Origin: G942493375 sp942493375
GTDB taxonomy: Bacteria; Armatimonadota; UBA5829
Direction of reading: 5' to 3'
DNA: 64,000 nucleotides
Assembly: GCA_942493375.1 (NCBI GenBank)
Contig: OW818698.1
Coordinates: forward strand, 496,001-560,000
Shown: positions 63,846-64,000 of the stretch, piece by piece
How positions within the stretch are numbered: the stretch's first letter is position 1
Layout: each line of letters starts with the position of its first letter
Position numbers and translations under genes: made by a program
The notes under the pieces: generated by a model
What the model was told of the DNA's origin: nothing
Database searches by the model: none
What the model saw: only the letters and a program-made list of their open reading frames with translations

Positions 63846-64000
63846 ATGGAAAAGCTATTTGCAGCTGATATCCTGAGTAAGAGAGAAAGGGTTGAGCGGA
63901 CTCTTCGGCACCAGGCTGTTGACCGCGTAGCCTTGCATGACCAGCTCAGCTACAGTGCCAGTGTCATCTCCCACTACACCGGCAGGACCATAACTGACTT
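63846..64000 (+). CDS. Uroporphyrinogen-decarboxylase-family protein, 3' end cut off
   Basis: 52 residues visible, from an ATG with AGAGGG 8 nt upstream. SKRERVERTLRHQAVDRVAL is the N-terminal pattern of URO-D-like methyltransferase/decarboxylase proteins (MtbA/UroD superfamily, COG0407) that are abundant in uncultured polysaccharide-degrading bacteria. The gene begins 17 bp after the last array unit. Substrate unknown. Confidence 0.7.
   Translation, partial: MEKLFAADILSKRERVERTLRHQAVDRVALHDQLSYSASVISHYTGRTITD

Overview
This window comes from a bacterial chromosome of moderate GC. It carries a canonical bacterial set of translation genes, and Shine-Dalgarno sites (often GGAGG) precede most genes, with several TTG and GTG starts. 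Gene order (nusA-ylxR-infB-ylxP-rbfA-nrnA-truB-ribF; rpmE-DUF1385-prfA-prmC-tsaC), the many secreted TIM-barrel hydrolases, and the DUF4091, GH116 and UxaC-like proteins fit an uncultured polysaccharide degrader. Armatimonadota is my best guess, but this is an inference from family content and not a measurement. No rRNA, tRNA or CRISPR was seen.

Layout. (1) 1-21.7 kb, mostly + strand: a glycan-degradation region. It holds a DUF4091/GH123-like enzyme (5' end cut off), a small GIY-YIG nuclease between two tandem arrays of one repeat family, two paralogous secreted TIM-barrel hydrolases, a sugar MFS transporter, a discoidin-like secreted protein, an IS1182-type insertion sequence, an orphan EF-Tu-domain-2-like protein, a CBM plus TIM-barrel protein, and a membrane protein with what looks like a dead M48 peptidase domain. 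(2) 21.7-34 kb, - strand: another secreted TIM-barrel hydrolase, an FG-GAP/VCBS propeller protein, an SDR oxidoreductase, metX-metW, valS and a UxaC-like amidohydrolase. (3) 34.3-51.2 kb, - strand: a GH78-like protein with a roughly 520-residue arginine-rich tail, a GH116 beta-glucosidase overlapping ribF, then truB, nrnA, rbfA, ylxP, infB, ylxR, nusA and transketolase. (4) 52-60 kb, + strand: rpmE, DUF1385, prfA, prmC, tsaC, a heptose-phosphate cytidylyl/adenylyltransferase and uvrA. (5) 60.3-63.8 kb: 31 tandem copies of a 113-bp repeat, then the start of a uroporphyrinogen-decarboxylase-family gene.

The outstanding property is the density and variety of non-coding repeats. I can distinguish about ten families: four tandem arrays (83/87, 87, 77 and 113 bp) and several dispersed palindromes. 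The dispersed palindromes keep fixed positions relative to genes. PAL-B and PAL-C lie 15-40 nt after stop codons. PAL-A lies just before ribosome-binding sites in two leaders. Several repeats have entered reading frames and supply protein ends or stop codons (FG-GAP protein, TsaC, YlxR, ValS, and the GH78-like tail). The IS element sits inside one of these palindromes.

The glycan genes look like a scattered utilisation locus without SusC/D: extracellular hydrolases cut polysaccharide, the MFS carrier imports sugars, and GH116, the GH78-like and UxaC-like proteins and the SDR may act on the products inside the cell. The translation genes form two compact operons with overlapping starts. The nusA leader carries a good promoter followed by an intrinsic-terminator hairpin, which suggests autoregulation.
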